From assembly GCA_964467785.1 (NCBI GenBank), contig CAYXVB010000037.1, forward strand, positions 1-25,629: a stretch of 25,629 bases of DNA, given 5' to 3'. Made by a program: the position numbers and the translations under genes. This stretch comes from CAYXVB01 sp964467785. Its GTDB lineage: Bacteria > Bdellovibrionota > UBA1018. Under the pieces are notes generated by a model. It did not search any database, was not told the DNA's origin, and saw only the letters and a program-made list of their open reading frames with translations. Position 1 is the stretch's first letter. Every line of letters starts with the position of its first letter. Positions 14,617-22,367 of this stretch are shown here, piece after piece.

Positions 14617-15711
14617 ATGATTCGCACGATCATTCTGTTCGGGCTGTCCGGGCTGTCCGTACTCGGCCTTCTCGCGTCCGCTCCGGGCGCCTTCGCGACA
14701 GAACTTCTCTCCACGCGTTGGAGCGGCCGTAACGCCCCGACAATCTTGAACGAAGCTTACGAAAGCCAATTCGACCGCCTCCCCGTTGCCGGCAAATTGA
14801 AAAAAACTCCCTGGGCCGGATGGTACTGGCCCAACCAGAAGGGCGGCATCACCATCCGCTGGAACTCTAGCGATCCGCAGTACTTCAGCTTCCATTCGCC
14901 GTCGCTCTCCGAGCTGCGCGCGATGAGCGCCGAAGAGATCGCCCAGCTCTCCCCTGCGGAGAAGTACGATATCTTCATGCAACGGTACAACTATCCCCTG
15001 ACCCGTCGGGTACTGGGCAACACCTCCAAGTACGCCCCGGTCTGGCAAGGCATCTGCCACGGCGCTGCCCCCGCCTCGATCCACACGGACGAGCCGGCCC
15101 CGGTCACCTTGGTCAATGCGGACGGCATTCCGGTTCCCTTTGGCTCGGCCGACGTCAAGGGCCTGCTCAGCTATTACTACGCCTGGGACGCCAAGACGCC
15201 TACGCGCCAGGTCGGAAACCGCTGTAATCTCCCGTTTTATAGTCTCCCGTTCTTTCGCAAGACTCCGGACTGCGCCGACATCAATCCTGGCTCATTCCAC
15301 ATCATCCTGGCCAATCAGATCGGCCTTCTAGACCAAGCCTTCATCTCCGAACTCGAGCCGGGTCCCGAAGTCTGGAACCACGCCGTATTCGAATTCAAGA
15401 GCACGATCATCGACACCGAAGCTTCGATTCCCGACAGCGCGAGCGCCGGCACGGCCCGACGCCTACTCGTCGACACCCATATGGTGACCATGGACTCCGT
15501 GGATCCGACCTGGGAACCGATCGCCGGCACGCCCAAGGCCAAAACGCTACCGCGAGATTACCAGTATTGGCTCGATCTGGACTCCGCTGGCCGCATCATC
15601 GGGGGCGAGTGGAAAAGCTTCGGACATCCGGATTTCGTCTGGATCCAGGAGCGTGCCGAGTTCACCGGCGAATGGTCTGGACTCAAAGAAATTTACAAGC
15701 CGCTCCTCTAA
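14617..15711 (+). CDS. Exported transglutaminase-elicitor-like protein
   Basis: AAAGGGA lies about 8 nt before the ATG. Residues 1-28 are a signal peptide (LLASAPGAFA, then TELL). The 364-residue protein follows the pattern of the transglutaminase elicitor family, known from Phytophthora GP42 and some bacteria. Seen here are WQGICHGAAPAS (Cys147, proposed catalytic), DVKGLLSYYYAWD, GNRC, DINPGSFHIILANQIG (His228, proposed catalytic), then GPEVWNHAVFEFKS. The last segment aligns with the GP42 Pep-13 region VWNQPVRGFKVYE. Such enzymes cross-link Gln to Lys in proteins. Activity and target are inferences. It lies 103 bp after the giant lipoprotein gene on the same strand, which might be a substrate or partner, but nothing shows this directly. 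Confidence 0.8.
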   Translation: MIRTIILFGLSGLSVLGLLASAPGAFATELLSTRWSGRNAPTILNEAYESQFDRLPVAGKLKKTPWAGWYWPNQKGGITIRWNSSDPQYFSFHSPSLSELRAMSAEEIAQLSPAEKYDIFMQRYNYPLTRRVLGNTSKYAPVWQGICHGAAPASIHTDEPAPVTLVNADGIPVPFGSADVKGLLSYYYAWDAKTPTRQVGNRCNLPFYSLPFFRKTPDCADINPGSFHIILANQIGLLDQAFISELEPGPEVWNHAVFEFKSTIIDTEASIPDSASAGTARRLLVDTHMVTMDSVDPTWEPIAGTPKAKTLPRDYQYWLDLDSAGRIIGGEWKSFGHPDFVWIQERAEFTGEWSGLKEIYKPLL

Positions 15712-15787
15712 ATCCAGGGAATGCTGAGCATGGTGGCCGCTGAGGGTCACGGAAGCCCCTGCGAGCCCTTCAGTTGGGGCGCCTTCG

Positions 15788-16516
15788 TTACTTAGCCCGC
15801 GCCTTTCTCGGAGCACTCTCACCGAAAAGTTTTGTCCGCGGCTCCCTGACCGTGCCCAGGATCCAATCCCAAAGTGGGGAGCTAATGCCCATGTTCTTGG
15901 TCTCGTCCACGAAGTGATGGATCGCGTGGAACTCGTGCAGGTACTTGCCGTAACGGCTCGTTGGGCGCGCGTGATGCTCCCAATAATGGGTCCAGTCGTA
16001 AGCGAGATAGCCCAGCAGGATCCCCGCATAGGCTCCGAAGAAATAGGTCTTGCCGACCAGGAGCCAGGTCAAGAGCGCGACGATCGCGCCCAGTGGCCAG
16101 GCCACTGCGACGGGCATCACGAGGCGGCTCGGATCATTCGGAAACTCGTGGTGGTAACCATGCAGACCGAAGATCAACTTTTTGAGCCAAAGCGGTGAGG
16201 TCGCCTTGATCGGCCAATGAAAGAGATAATGGTGGATGACGTATTCCAGGACGGTCCAGGAAAAGAGGCCGGCGACCAGCAATCTGACCATTGTCGGGGT
16301 CTCAACGAACGAGAGCCCTTTGAGGATCAAAAGCGTCACGACCGGGATCACCCAGAGGCCCGGGACGATCCAATGGGCGCGAAGCGAGTATTCGATGAAC
16401 GAGTTCTTGAATACACGGATGCCATTGGGCTTTTTCAAAGACTCCTTGGACGGAGCCGAAGGAATGCCGTTCCAATTATTAAAAGTGGTCAAGAGCTCGT
16501 CGGTGTAAGCGAACAT
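15788..16516 (-). CDS. Fatty acid hydroxylase superfamily membrane enzyme
   Basis: I set the start at the ATG at 16516 because GGGGAG sits 7 nt upstream; the longer frame to 16618 lacks a binding site. The 242-residue protein has membrane segments at about residues 50-68, 76-95, 135-153 and 158-174. It carries the di-iron histidine clusters of the sterol desaturase/fatty acid hydroxylase family: HHYLFH (95-100), HGYHH (119-123), HYWEHH (177-182) and HEFHAIHH (194-201). The arrangement is like the hydroxylase part of fatty acid 2-hydroxylases, without their cytochrome b5 domain. The likely role is hydroxylation of lipid acyl chains in the inner membrane. It converges on the transglutaminase-like gene; the substrate is not shown. 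Confidence 0.9.
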   Translation of the reverse strand: MFAYTDELLTTFNNWNGIPSAPSKESLKKPNGIRVFKNSFIEYSLRAHWIVPGLWVIPVVTLLILKGLSFVETPTMVRLLVAGLFSWTVLEYVIHHYLFHWPIKATSPLWLKKLIFGLHGYHHEFPNDPSRLVMPVAVAWPLGAIVALLTWLLVGKTYFFGAYAGILLGYLAYDWTHYWEHHARPTSRYGKYLHEFHAIHHFVDETKNMGISSPLWDWILGTVREPRTKLFGESAPRKARAK

Positions 16517-16837
16517 AAAACTTCTCCCCTCGCTTGCTGCGGGTTGGTCGATCCAGCCCGAACATAATCCGAGCAGGAGTTCAAAAAAAGCGGAAAATGG
16601 ATTGAATTCATGGGCCATTTTGACGCATTTAGCCCCGGATCCCGTAATTCCTTTATTTTTCCGCCAGCTTCAGATCACCGGCGATTTGCCGTCCAAAAAA
16701 GTCGTTCGCGGCTGCGCTAAGATGACCCTCATCCGAGGCCTTCACTAGACGACTTCTCTAGGACTGATCAATCCCATCGAGTGATTCAAGGGCTCCCCGC
16801 TTGCGCTTTCGATCGGCCTGACGGAAGATCCGGCCTT
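16517..16837. other. Intergenic region between the hydroxylase and tldD
   Basis: This 321-bp divergent gap contains no convincing gene. The reverse frame upstream of 16516 has no ribosome binding site, and neither does the GTG at 16781. I see no clear promoter or dyad. A 14-mer, CATTTTGACGCATT (16616-16629), also occurs at 6822-6835, but a match of that length can arise by chance here. Confidence 0.5.
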
Positions 16838-18301
16838 ATGACAAATCTGTCGAAAAGCTCCCTTCAAGACGCGATCCCGCCGCTGCAGTCGGCGCTCGGC
16901 GGCGAGGCCGAGTGGATTTCCCTGCGCCAAGTGCGCGAGACCACCACGATACGCTCCGTGCGCGACGAGAAGCCCGAGGCCAACTCCCGCAGCTCCACCC
17001 GGGGCGTGATGATCGAGGTCATGCATCAGGGCCACGTCGGTTACGCGGCGTCACCGGGGACAGACCGGGGTTCGTTGGAATCGGGCGCGCGCGCCGCCCT
17101 GATTCAGGCTAAAGCCTCGGCCGCGTTGGGCGTCCACCGTTTCAATAAAACGCATCGGCCCGCCGCAAAGGGGCACTTCGAGAGTCCGGTCGTGCGTCCC
17201 CTCGGCTCCCGCGGCGCTGGCGAGCTCAATGAACTCCTCGTCCGCATCACCGCGCGACTCAACGTGTCCCCGAAAATCGTGCAACGCGAAGCCACGATCC
17301 GCGCGGTCGAGACGCTGATGGAATACGCGAGCTCCACGGGCTCGCACTGGACACAGGAGTTCTCGCTCATTTCCACCGACTTCCAAGCCACGGCCGAGGA
17401 CGGCCCGATCGTCCAGACCCGCAGCGACAACGGCGGCCTTGCCCGCTCGCGCCAAGCCGGTCTCGAAGTGCTCGACTCGCCCGACCTCTGGGATCGGGTG
17501 GAAAAAGTTGGACACCAGGCGGTCGAGCTTCTGTCCGCTCCGGAGTGCCCGACCGAGACGACCTCGCTCGTGCTCATGCCCGACCAGATGATGCTTCAGA
17601 TCCACGAAAGCATCGGGCACCCGCTCGAACTCGACCGCATCATCGGAGACGAGCGCAACTACGCCGGGTGGAGCTTCGTCAAGCCTTCGGACTTCGGCAC
17701 GCTCCAATACGGATCCGAGCTGATGAACGTGACCTTCGATCCCACGGTCGAGGGCGAGTTCGCGAGCTACGCGTTCGACGACTCCGGTCATCCCGCCAGG
17801 CGCGAACTGCTTATTGAAAACGGCGTCCTCAAACGCGGTCTCGGCGGCGCCGAAAGCCAGCTCCGCTCCGGACTGAAAGGCGTCGCCAACACCCGCGCCT
17901 GCTCGTGGAACCGTCCGCCGATCGACCGAATGGCCAACCTCAACCTCGAGCCCGGGACCTCTTCCTTTGACTCCATCGTTTCGTCCATCGAACGAGGGGT
18001 ATTGATGGAATCCAACCGCTCCTGGTCGATCGACGACTTCCGCAACAAATTCCAATTCGGCTGCGAGTACGGCAAGCTGATCGAGAACGGCCGAATCACC
18101 CGCACGGTCCGCAATCCCAATTACCGCGGCGTCACCGTCCCTTTCTGGCGCTCGCTCGCGCAAGTCGGCGATCGCGCCACCTGGGACATCTTTGGCACTC
18201 CGTTCTGCGGAAAAGGCGAACCCAACCAGGTCATCCGAGTCGGACATGCCTCACCCGTCTGCCACTTCAAGAACATCGAAGTTTTCGGAGGTGCCTCGTG
18301 A
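16838..18301 (+). CDS. tldD: TldD metalloprotease subunit
   Basis: I set the start at the ATG at 16838 (GGAAGA about 9 nt upstream), giving 487 residues, close to the usual length of TldD (481 in E. coli). The zinc site HESIGH is at residues 256-261, followed by the family's conserved PLELDRI and DERNYAG. The rest follows the TldD pattern with a conserved NPNYRG and FGTPFCGKGEPNQ region near the C-terminus. TldD and TldE form a complex that degrades unfolded peptides and, in some bacteria, matures modified peptides or degrades CcdA antitoxin. No modified-peptide precursor gene is visible nearby. The stop overlaps the GTG start of the next gene (GTGA), so the two are translated together. Confidence 0.95.
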   Translation: MTNLSKSSLQDAIPPLQSALGGEAEWISLRQVRETTTIRSVRDEKPEANSRSSTRGVMIEVMHQGHVGYAASPGTDRGSLESGARAALIQAKASAALGVHRFNKTHRPAAKGHFESPVVRPLGSRGAGELNELLVRITARLNVSPKIVQREATIRAVETLMEYASSTGSHWTQEFSLISTDFQATAEDGPIVQTRSDNGGLARSRQAGLEVLDSPDLWDRVEKVGHQAVELLSAPECPTETTSLVLMPDQMMLQIHESIGHPLELDRIIGDERNYAGWSFVKPSDFGTLQYGSELMNVTFDPTVEGEFASYAFDDSGHPARRELLIENGVLKRGLGGAESQLRSGLKGVANTRACSWNRPPIDRMANLNLEPGTSSFDSIVSSIERGVLMESNRSWSIDDFRNKFQFGCEYGKLIENGRITRTVRNPNYRGVTVPFWRSLAQVGDRATWDIFGTPFCGKGEPNQVIRVGHASPVCHFKNIEVFGGAS

Positions 18302-19674
18302 ATTCCCACTCGTCCCCGATTTCGCGCGAGCTCTTTGACGGCCTTTCACGCGGCGCCCTTGCCACAAGACGAGCCGGCGAGCATTGGGTGCTCTCCCTCG
18401 TCGCAGAGAGCACGCAGTTCCTGCGCTTCAACAGTGCCAAGGTGCGCCAGAGCGGCATCGTCCGGGAAGCTGATCTCTCGATCAAACTCATTTTGGAAGA
18501 TAACGCCGGTTCGAAAGGCTCAAAGGCCCTTCGCACTTGCGACGGCTCGATCACGCTCGAGGGCACTCCCGCGGAAATGGCGGCGGCGGTCGCCGCCGAG
18601 ATGGCTCGCCTTCGGGAGGAAATCCTTTCTTTGCCCGTGGATCCCTACGCCACTCCACCCGCTTCTGCGGAGACAAGCCACAGCGTGCGCCGCGCTGAAC
18701 TTCTCTCTCCCGAATATGCCGCTCAAACCCTTGCCGAAGGGATGAATGGCGCCGATCTGGCCGGTATCTATGCGGCCGGCACCATGACTCGCGCCACTAC
18801 AAGCTCGACCGGCAGTAACCACTGGTTCGAAACCGACACCTTCTCCTTTGATTACTCACTCTATACTCCTGCGCAAAAGGCCCTCAAAAGCCTCCATGCC
18901 GGCCAAGATTGGGACAACGAAAGCTACGCCCTGAGAATGGCCCGCGACCGCGAACAGCTTCAGGCGCTCGAACGCGAGCCGCGCGCGGTACCTCGCGGCT
19001 CCTACCGTGTCTATCTCGCCCCGGCCGCGATGGCCGAGCTGATCGGTATGCTGGCGCACGGAACTTTCAGCGAGGCGGCGATCCGTCAGAACAAAAGCCC
19101 GCTCCGGCTCCTCCGCCTGAGCGAAGCCTCGCTCTCTCCCCTCCTTTCGCTGGCCGAGGACTTCTCCGGCGGAGAGGTCCCCCGCTTCAACGACGAAGGC
19201 GAGCTCGCGCCCGCCGTCCTCGATCTGGTCCGCGATGGCCAACTGGTCAACACACTGGTCTCTTCGCGTACCGCGGCGGAATACCGACTCCCCTCAAACG
19301 GTGCGGATGCGAACGAGGCGCTTCGCTCCCCTCGAGTGGCTCCCGGAACCCTCCAGGAAAACGAAATCCTTTCCCGCCTAGGAACAGGCCTCTACCTCTC
19401 CAACCTTCATTATCTGAACTGGAGCGATCTGTTCAAAGGCCGCATCACGGGCATGACGCGTTATGCTTGTTTCTGGGTCGAAGACGGCAAGATTGTCGCG
19501 CCAATCAAAGACCTGCGCTTTGATGACACGATCTTCCGTCTGCTCGGCTCCGAGCTCGAAGCCCTGACCGAGGCAACCTCGCTGATCCCGGATGTCGGCA
19601 CCTATGAGTACCGCCAGCTCGGCGCCATGCGGGTCCCCGGAGCGCTGATCCGCGGCATCGAATTCACGCTCTGA
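18298..19674 (+). CDS. tldE: TldE/PmbA-like partner subunit of TldD
   Basis: The GTG start overlaps the tldD stop and has GGAGG (18287-18291) 6 nt upstream, a classical coupled pair. The 458-residue protein belongs to the TldD/PmbA family but lacks the HExxH motif; the matching region reads MAELIGMLAHGTFSEA. That is expected of the TldE-type subunit. Family features seen are VRQSGIVREADLSI in the N-terminal domain, a FSGGEVPRFNDEG region, and the C-terminal GRITGMTRYACFWVEDG and IKDLRFDD segments. It supplies the second half of the heterodimer around the TldD active site. An exact split between TldE and other PmbA relatives would need a family tree. Confidence 0.9.
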   Translation: MNSHSSPISRELFDGLSRGALATRRAGEHWVLSLVAESTQFLRFNSAKVRQSGIVREADLSIKLILEDNAGSKGSKALRTCDGSITLEGTPAEMAAAVAAEMARLREEILSLPVDPYATPPASAETSHSVRRAELLSPEYAAQTLAEGMNGADLAGIYAAGTMTRATTSSTGSNHWFETDTFSFDYSLYTPAQKALKSLHAGQDWDNESYALRMARDREQLQALEREPRAVPRGSYRVYLAPAAMAELIGMLAHGTFSEAAIRQNKSPLRLLRLSEASLSPLLSLAEDFSGGEVPRFNDEGELAPAVLDLVRDGQLVNTLVSSRTAAEYRLPSNGADANEALRSPRVAPGTLQENEILSRLGTGLYLSNLHYLNWSDLFKGRITGMTRYACFWVEDGKIVAPIKDLRFDDTIFRLLGSELEALTEATSLIPDVGTYEYRQLGAMRVPGALIRGIEFTL

Positions 19675-19717
19675 GGCGGATTGACTTCCGCGTTTCCGGA
19701 AGCTAACTCAATAACGG

Positions 19718-21306
19718 ATGAAGATGGGCTCAAATCAAAGGCGACACTCCGATTTCTTTGTGCTGAGCTCTATCCTTGGCGCCGCTCTGATGCCGTTCCC
19801 CGCGCAAGCGATCGGAACTGCTGATCAGGGTTTTCTGCCGATAGCCATTGAGACTAAGCTCCAGGCGCAATGGGATCGTTACGCCAACGCGCGCGCCACT
19901 TTGCTGCGACAAGCACCCGCACCGATCACGCGGGAGACCTGGGAGGCCCTGCTGAGCCCTCCTCCCAGCGAAGCCCTCTCGGACCAGGAGCTTGCAGAAC
20001 TTCGCCGCTCGCAGAGCGTGAGGATCCGCTCGGCCCGCATTCAAGCGCGCCTGGCCAACCCCATCGATCTCGACCAATATCGCAAACCGCAGGCGGCCGA
20101 GTCCTTCTGCGCGGGAATGCCCAAAGGCGGAATGCTCCATATCCATCCCTCCGGCACACTCAAACGCGACACAATCGATCGCTCCCTTGACCGCGACAAT
20201 CCAGAGGTGGATTCTCAGGCCCTCTTGGACGACACGGATGGCGGTCTTTACGCCGAGGAAGCCAGCTGGCTCAAGGGCCTCAAGGTCAAGGCCCCCTTTC
20301 TCACCCTCTCCGCCGAAGCCCGTGAACGTTTGACGCAGTTCATGTTCCTGCCGCCGGGCACTCATCCTTTCACCCGATTCGACGCGGCGTTCACCTTTCT
20401 CTCACTCGCGGTAAAAACCGAAACCGCCTACAATGCGATGCTGGACGACTTCGCAGCCCGCGCAGCATCTCAGGGCGTCATCTACGCCGAGCTCACGACA
20501 GGCGGCATCCGGGCAGAAAAGCTTCCCTTGCTCGAGGAGGCCGCGCGCCGGATCGAAAGGAACTCCGGGGTCACGCTGCGCTNNNNNNNNNNGAGTCGCT
20601 CGCGCACGCGCTCGACGCCCTGCCGTCCGGGGTCACGCTGCGCTTCAATCGCGCCTTCAGCCGCGTGGGCTCGCAAGAGGATCAACTCAAAGCTGCCCAA
20701 GCTCTGCTGACGCTCCGATCGCCGGTCGTCACCGGGATCGACTTGCTGGGTGACGAAACCAACATGCCAACGCTCGAAAAGGGACAGGCTGCGTATGCCA
20801 CCGTGCTTCGGGCCGTGCGGGACGGCAAGAGCTCTCTGCATCGCACCATGCATGCGGGCGAACTGGGCGATCCGCGCAATCCCCGCGACGCCCTCATCTT
20901 GGGCGTCGAGCGCATCGGACATGGTGTCAAGCTCGCGGCCGACCCGATCGCGCTCGAATATGCCGCGCGCAACGGGATCGCCGTCGAGATCAATCTGATC
21001 TCTAACCTCCGTCTTCAGGCGATCGACGACCTGGACCAGCATCCGTTCCTCGACTATCTCCGACTCGGCCTACCCGTCAGCCTGAGCACGGACGACGAAG
21101 GGATTCTCGACACCGACATCAACACGGAGTGCGTGACCGCGATCACTCGCAGCGACATTTCCTATTCCGAGCTTAAGGCAATGGCCTTTAACTCGATCCG
21201 CACCTCGTTCGCCGATGCGGAAACCCGCCAGCGACTTGAAGCCCGTCTCACCGAGTTGTTCCGCGATTTCGAACGCAAGCATTCCGTCTCATCAAAAGCG
21301 CGTTGA
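19718..21306 (+). CDS. Exported adenosine-deaminase-like enzyme (interrupted by assembly gap)
   Basis: This protein belongs to the adenosine deaminase superfamily, resembling the secreted ADGF branch. The start at 19718 lacks a clear binding site; an ATG at 19724 is an alternative. Residues 11-31 form a signal peptide (LMPFPAQA, then IGT). Metal and catalytic motifs are complete: MPKGGMLHIHPSGT (His141 and His143), HAGELGDPRNPRDA, RIGHGVKLA and SLSTDDEGI. Ten Ns at 20583-20592 break the frame. Joining 20582 to 20645 gives SGVTLRFNRAFSR in frame and a 508-residue protein. In ADGF relatives the region before the first metal site is long, as here. The role is probably purine salvage from outside the cell; the exact substrate is inferred. 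Confidence 0.87.
20583..20592. other. Assembly gap of 10 Ns inside the deaminase gene
   Basis: The 19-mer TCCGGGGTCACGCTGCGCT ends the left contig (20564-20582) and recurs at 20626-20644 in the right contig. Collapsing 20583-20644 restores one continuous reading frame. As in ppa, the gap appears to be a wrongly joined overlap and not missing sequence. Confidence 0.9.
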
Positions 21307-21465
21307 CAGCCGTCCGTCGGGCGTTACGAGGCCGGCCTCGGCAAGCGCGTCCAGCTCAGCGATTCCCTCGCCTATGATCCGTACCTGAGCTTCGCAGGGA
21401 CGACTTCCGCGCAGTTTGTCAGTCAATTCAACATCGTTCCGTTGAGCTTCACGCTGTTCCTCTGA
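21307..21465 (+). pseudogene. Orphan C-terminal tail of an outer-membrane-protein-like gene
   Basis: Directly after the deaminase stop, the same frame stays open for 52 codons to a TGA at 21463-21465. The codons are G/C-rich in third position, as in real genes here. The peptide alternates polar and hydrophobic residues (GRYEAGLGKRVQL, AYDPYLSFAGTT, SQFNIVPLSFTLFL) like the last strands of a beta-barrel. There is no start codon or ribosome binding site. I read it as the remains of a barrel-protein gene whose front was lost. Readthrough of the deaminase stop is a less likely alternative. Confidence 0.5.
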
Positions 21466-21502
21466 TTTTCCTGGGCGGTACCGCCATCTCCAACCGCAAT
21501 CA

Positions 21503-21533
21503 CGAGTGCGGGAGCGCAAACCTCCCGCACTCG
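21503..21533. terminator. Strong hairpin between convergent genes, possible bidirectional terminator
   Basis: CGAGTGCGGGAG (21503-21514) pairs perfectly over 12 bp with CTCCCGCACTCG (21522-21533) around a 7-nt loop. It lies between the deaminase/OMP tail and the convergent hsp20 gene. No run of T follows on either strand, so it may act with Rho or as an mRNA 3' stabiliser. GGCGGTACCGCC, a 12-bp palindrome, lies nearby at 21474-21485. Confidence 0.55.
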
Positions 21534-21549
21534 CTCAGTACACGTAAAT

Positions 21550-22089
21550 CTAAGCTGCTTTTTCACGTTTCGATTCGATCAACTTGCCTTCCTTGATCGG
21601 GATCTGCTTTCCTGGAGCCAAGGCCGTCTTGGGAAGCGCGATCTGAAGAACGCCGTTTTCATAATGCGCCTCGACCTTGTCGGCGTCGACGTTCTGAGGA
21701 AGTGTAAAGGATCGCTGAAACGCACCGTAATAGCGCTCACGACTCACTTTGCCTTTACCCTCTCCCTTGGTTTCTTCCTTGCGCTCGCCCGATACCGTGA
21801 GCACGTTTTCATGCAAGTCGATCTTGACGTCGTCTTTCTTCATTCCTGGAAGGTCAAAAGTAAGAAGATAGCTCTTGTCGCTTTCCTCCACGTCACAAGC
21901 GACGCCATATTCCAGCTCTTCGCGTCGAGGCAAAAATCCGCGCGTGAACTGGGGCAGCGAAGAAAACATGGGCTCACCAAAAAAGTCATCGAACATCCGA
22001 TTGATCTGGTGCTGCAGCCGAGTCATCTCACGAGCCGCACTAAAGGCACCCCGGTCACCGCGCCAAAGGTCTGGAAGATTTCTTGCCAT
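21550..22089 (-). CDS. Hsp20-family small heat-shock chaperone
   Basis: I set the start at the ATG at 22089, with AAGGAG 7 nt upstream; the frame extends to 22167 but without support. The 179-residue protein has an N-terminal arm (LQHQINRMFDDFFGEP, about residues 25-40). An alpha-crystallin domain follows at about 63-156 (YLLTFDLPGMKKDDVKIDL, NVLTVSGERK, and AHYENGVLQIALPK with the family's NGVL at 145-148). The C-terminal IXI-type anchor is IPI (163-165). It would hold unfolding proteins in soluble oligomers under stress. No CIRCE element or clear sigma-32 promoter was found upstream. The start codon faces the chemoreceptor remnant. Confidence 0.95.
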   Translation of the reverse strand: MARNLPDLWRGDRGAFSAAREMTRLQHQINRMFDDFFGEPMFSSLPQFTRGFLPRREELEYGVACDVEESDKSYLLTFDLPGMKKDDVKIDLHENVLTVSGERKEETKGEGKGKVSRERYYGAFQRSFTLPQNVDADKVEAHYENGVLQIALPKTALAPGKQIPIKEGKLIESKREKAA

Positions 22090-22274
22090 GGACTGGTCTC
22101 CTTGGAATGAGGTTTGCCAAAGCCGCTGCCACCTCTTCCGTCCGAACGCAGGGATCGGGCGCTTCAAAGCGCATCGGACCTATGCGTCAATAAGCGAAAT
22201 ACGGCGCAACTGTGCTTTGACAAAATCAGTACGCAAGAGAGGTGCCCGACGTCCTTGCGTCATAGGACTGATCG

Positions 22275-22325
22275 CTCCATTCGATCGCCGATAAGATGTC
22301 CCGCTCAGGGACGGACCTGGAGCGT
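22275..22325 (+). pseudogene. Short remnant of a chemoreceptor gene
   Basis: By hand alignment, 22281-22324 matches 25550-25593 of the second chemoreceptor gene at 36 of 44 bases. The frame reads SIADKMSRSGTDLER against SIADEMSRSGSDLER. Six of the eight differences are silent, which indicates descent from a working gene. An in-frame stop lies at 22269-22271, so nothing upstream is preserved. To the right the similarity fades after about 22325, near the 3' end of the regulator gene. In the intact gene this segment lies just after the second membrane segment. Confidence 0.7.
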
Positions 22326-22367
22326 ACGCTCGGGCGGTCGAGTCTGCACGCGCCCGCTGGAGGCACT

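Noticed and set aside
16759..16781. Similarity of TAGGACTGATC region to 22264-22286
   Set aside because: An 11-base core with a loose extension; too short to tell from chance and no feature shared by the two places.
17051..18247. 398-codon reverse open frame antisense to tldD
   Set aside because: Same cause; the forward strand encodes an intact TldD with HESIGH.
16838..19674. TldD/TldE as part of a modified-peptide cluster
   Set aside because: No small precursor gene or modifying enzyme was found around the pair; it looks like the ordinary housekeeping copy.
22231..22260. ACGCAAG...CTTGCGT inverted repeat upstream of hsp20 as a heat-shock operator or terminator
   Set aside because: It is not a CIRCE element, the loop is 16 nt, and no T-run follows; left unassigned.
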